In this document: positions 33,903-35,089 of the stretch, piece after piece | How positions within the stretch are numbered: the first letter of the stretch is position 1 | Layout: each line of letters opens with the position of its first letter | Made by a program: the position numbers and the translations under genes | NCBI GenBank assembly: GCA_021813195.1 | Contig: JAKALI010000003.1 | Coordinates: 1 to 35,089, forward strand | Reading direction: 5' to 3' | Length of the DNA stretch: 35,089 nt | Source of the DNA: Pseudomonadota bacterium | GTDB taxonomy: Bacteria > Pseudomonadota > Alphaproteobacteria > Rhizobiales > Hyphomicrobiaceae | The notes under the pieces: model-generated | The model's input: the letters and a program-made list of their open reading frames with translations, nothing else | What the model was told of the DNA's origin: nothing | Databases searched by the model: none

Positions 33903-34157
33903 GGGTCAATCCTTGTCATTACCGTCCTGACAGCCTTGAATGCGCGCCCCCGGTGACCATTCCAGTTGCGCGAACATGGCCGGTGGTTGTTGCCGCGCGC
34001 ATCCCCGTCTGCTAGAGCCGCTGAAAAGCGCGTTGCCTTGCACGCACTGGCCTCAGTAATCCGGCAAAAATGGGGTCGCCGCAAGCACCCCACCGACACG
34101 ATCATACCTTTGAACCCCCAGAAATCTGCGCCATAGCCCAAGCGGCCCCAAATTCCC
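33903..34157. other. Divergent region between DUF2066 and purM
   Basis: These 255 bases carry the promoters of two divergent genes. I see one small hairpin, TGGGGT (34071-34076) with ACCCCA (34087-34092), about 65 bases before the purM start. No riboswitch consensus, tRNA or repeat was recognised. The 86-residue minus-strand frame here has no family resemblance. Confidence 0.45.
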
Positions 34158-35089
34158 ATGGACCCGAATTCAGATCCCGACGGCCAACCCGTGACCTATC
34201 GCCAATCCGGGGTCGATATTGATGCCGGCAATGCGCTCGTCCACGCGATCAAGCCGCTCGTCAAGGCGACACGCCGGCCGGGAGCCGATGCAGATTTGGG
34301 CGGATTCGGCGGGCTCTTCGACCTCAAAGCCGCCGGCTTCAAAGATCCGGTGCTCGTTGCCGCCAACGACGGCGTGGGCACCAAGATCAAGATCGCAATC
34401 GAGAGCGGAACGCATTCGTCGATCGGCATCGATCTGGTCGCCATGTGCGTCAATGATCTCGTCGTGCAGGGAGCCGAGCCGCTGTTCTTTCTCGACTACT
34501 TCGCAACAGGAAAGCTCGATGTGACGACGGCCCGCGACGTCATCGCTGGAATCGCGGAAGGCTGTCGGCTTGCCGGTTGCGCGCTGATCGGCGGTGAGAC
34601 AGCGGAGATGCCGGGCCTCTATCAGCCGGGCGATTACGACCTTGCCGGATTTGCTGTGGGCGCTGTCGAGCGCGGCGAGATCCTTCCGCGCAGTGATATT
34701 TGTCCTGGCGACGTCCTGATTGGACTTCCCTCGTCCGGCGTCCACTCTAATGGGTATAGCCTCGTGCGGCGGCTCATTGCGGATCAGGGCCTCGCCTGGG
34801 AGGCTCCCGCCCCGTGGGACCCAAGCCGATCGCTTAGTCAAGCTCTGCTCGTTCCCACACGAATTTATGTCAAACCCATACTTGCGGCGATCCGGCAGAC
34901 AGGCGCGATCAAGGCGCTGTCCCATATCACAGGCGGAGGCATATCGGAGAACCTGCCGCGCGTGCTCCCCGACTCGGTCGCAGCTGAAATCGATCTTGAT
35001 GCGATCCCCGTCCTACCGGAGACACAGGCGATTTGTCGGGCTCTGGGACTGGATCCGCTCGGACTGATCGCATCCGGCTCGCTGATCCT
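34158..35089 (+). CDS. purM: Phosphoribosylformylglycinamidine cyclo-ligase (3' part beyond window)
   Basis: PurM closes the imidazole ring to give AIR in purine synthesis, using ATP. The frame starts at ATG 34158 and is open to the right edge, giving about 310 residues of the usual 345 or so. Family motifs in order are [81 protein letters not shown] and [16 protein letters not shown]. The C-terminus, and purN that often follows, lie outside. A continuous antisense frame on the minus strand is a shadow of it. Confidence 0.96.
   Translation, partial: MDPNSDPDGQPVTYRQSGVDIDAGNALVHAIKPLVKATRRPGADADLGGFGGLFDLKAAGFKDPVLVAANDGVGTKIKIAIESGTHSSIGIDLVAMCVNDLVVQGAEPLFFLDYFATGKLDVTTARDVIAGIAEGCRLAGCALIGGETAEMPGLYQPGDYDLAGFAVGAVERGEILPRSDICPGDVLIGLPSSGVHSNGYSLVRRLIADQGLAWEAPAPWDPSRSLSQALLVPTRIYVKPILAAIRQTGAIKALSHITGGGISENLPRVLPDSVAAEIDLDAIPVLPETQAICRALGLDPLGLIASGSLI

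Noticed and set aside
34170..34925. A 251-codon minus-strand frame
   Set aside because: It is a shadow of purM, which runs off the window edge and is supported by many conserved motifs.

Overview
This GC-rich window looks like an alphaproteobacterial chromosome, most likely Hyphomicrobiales (Rhizobiales). The inference rests on the order DUF2066 / CDP-alcohol phosphatidyltransferase / AI-2E transporter / hdaA / ppk / ppx next to purM, on an initiator tRNA with an A29:U41 pair, on a PlcP/Agt/BtaAB lipid-remodelling cluster, and on a DUF2793 phage tail gene. Most genes lie on the minus strand and are tightly packed, often with 1-8 bp start/stop overlaps.

Left part (1-6690): a partial DUF1007 gene is divergent from a stand-alone znuA-type zinc-binding protein gene with a Zur-like half-site upstream. 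An L,D-transpeptidase gene with a good terminator follows. Next comes a compact set read leftward: a DUF547 protein, a TVP38/TMEM64 (VTT) membrane protein and a flavin disulfide oxidoreductase in which Tyr replaces the expected catalytic His.

Accessory segment (6692-12004): tRNA-fMet and its terminator are followed by a lone 768-residue GTPase whose N-terminus resembles an integrase arm-binding domain, and whose ribosome-binding site lies inside an 18-bp inverted repeat. Phage remnants follow: a decapitated DUF2190 gene, a DUF2793 tail fibre gene with an AT-richer tip, and a small tail-accessory gene. I see no integrase catalytic domain and no second att copy, so this is a remnant or a hotspot. 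The GTPase is the best candidate for something undescribed.

Middle (12033-23764): sbcD-sbcC (double-strand break and hairpin nuclease) and comM are followed by plcP-agt-btaA-btaB. This operon should strip phosphate headgroups from phospholipids and rebuild diacylglycerol into glycolipids and betaine lipid (DGTS); imperfect Pho-box-like repeats lie upstream of it. A secreted CAP-domain protein with RTX repeats comes next.

Right part (23949-35089): rnd (RNase D) converges on a leftward gene series, DUF2066 - pgsA-like - AI-2E transporter - hdaA - ppk - ppx - dnaJ-like. It joins polyphosphate synthesis and breakdown with the DnaA-inactivating factor. The partial purM diverges at the right edge. 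Polyphosphate metabolism and phosphate-sparing lipid remodelling lie within about 12 kb, so phosphate economy is a recurring theme.

No rRNA, CRISPR array or insertion sequence was seen.
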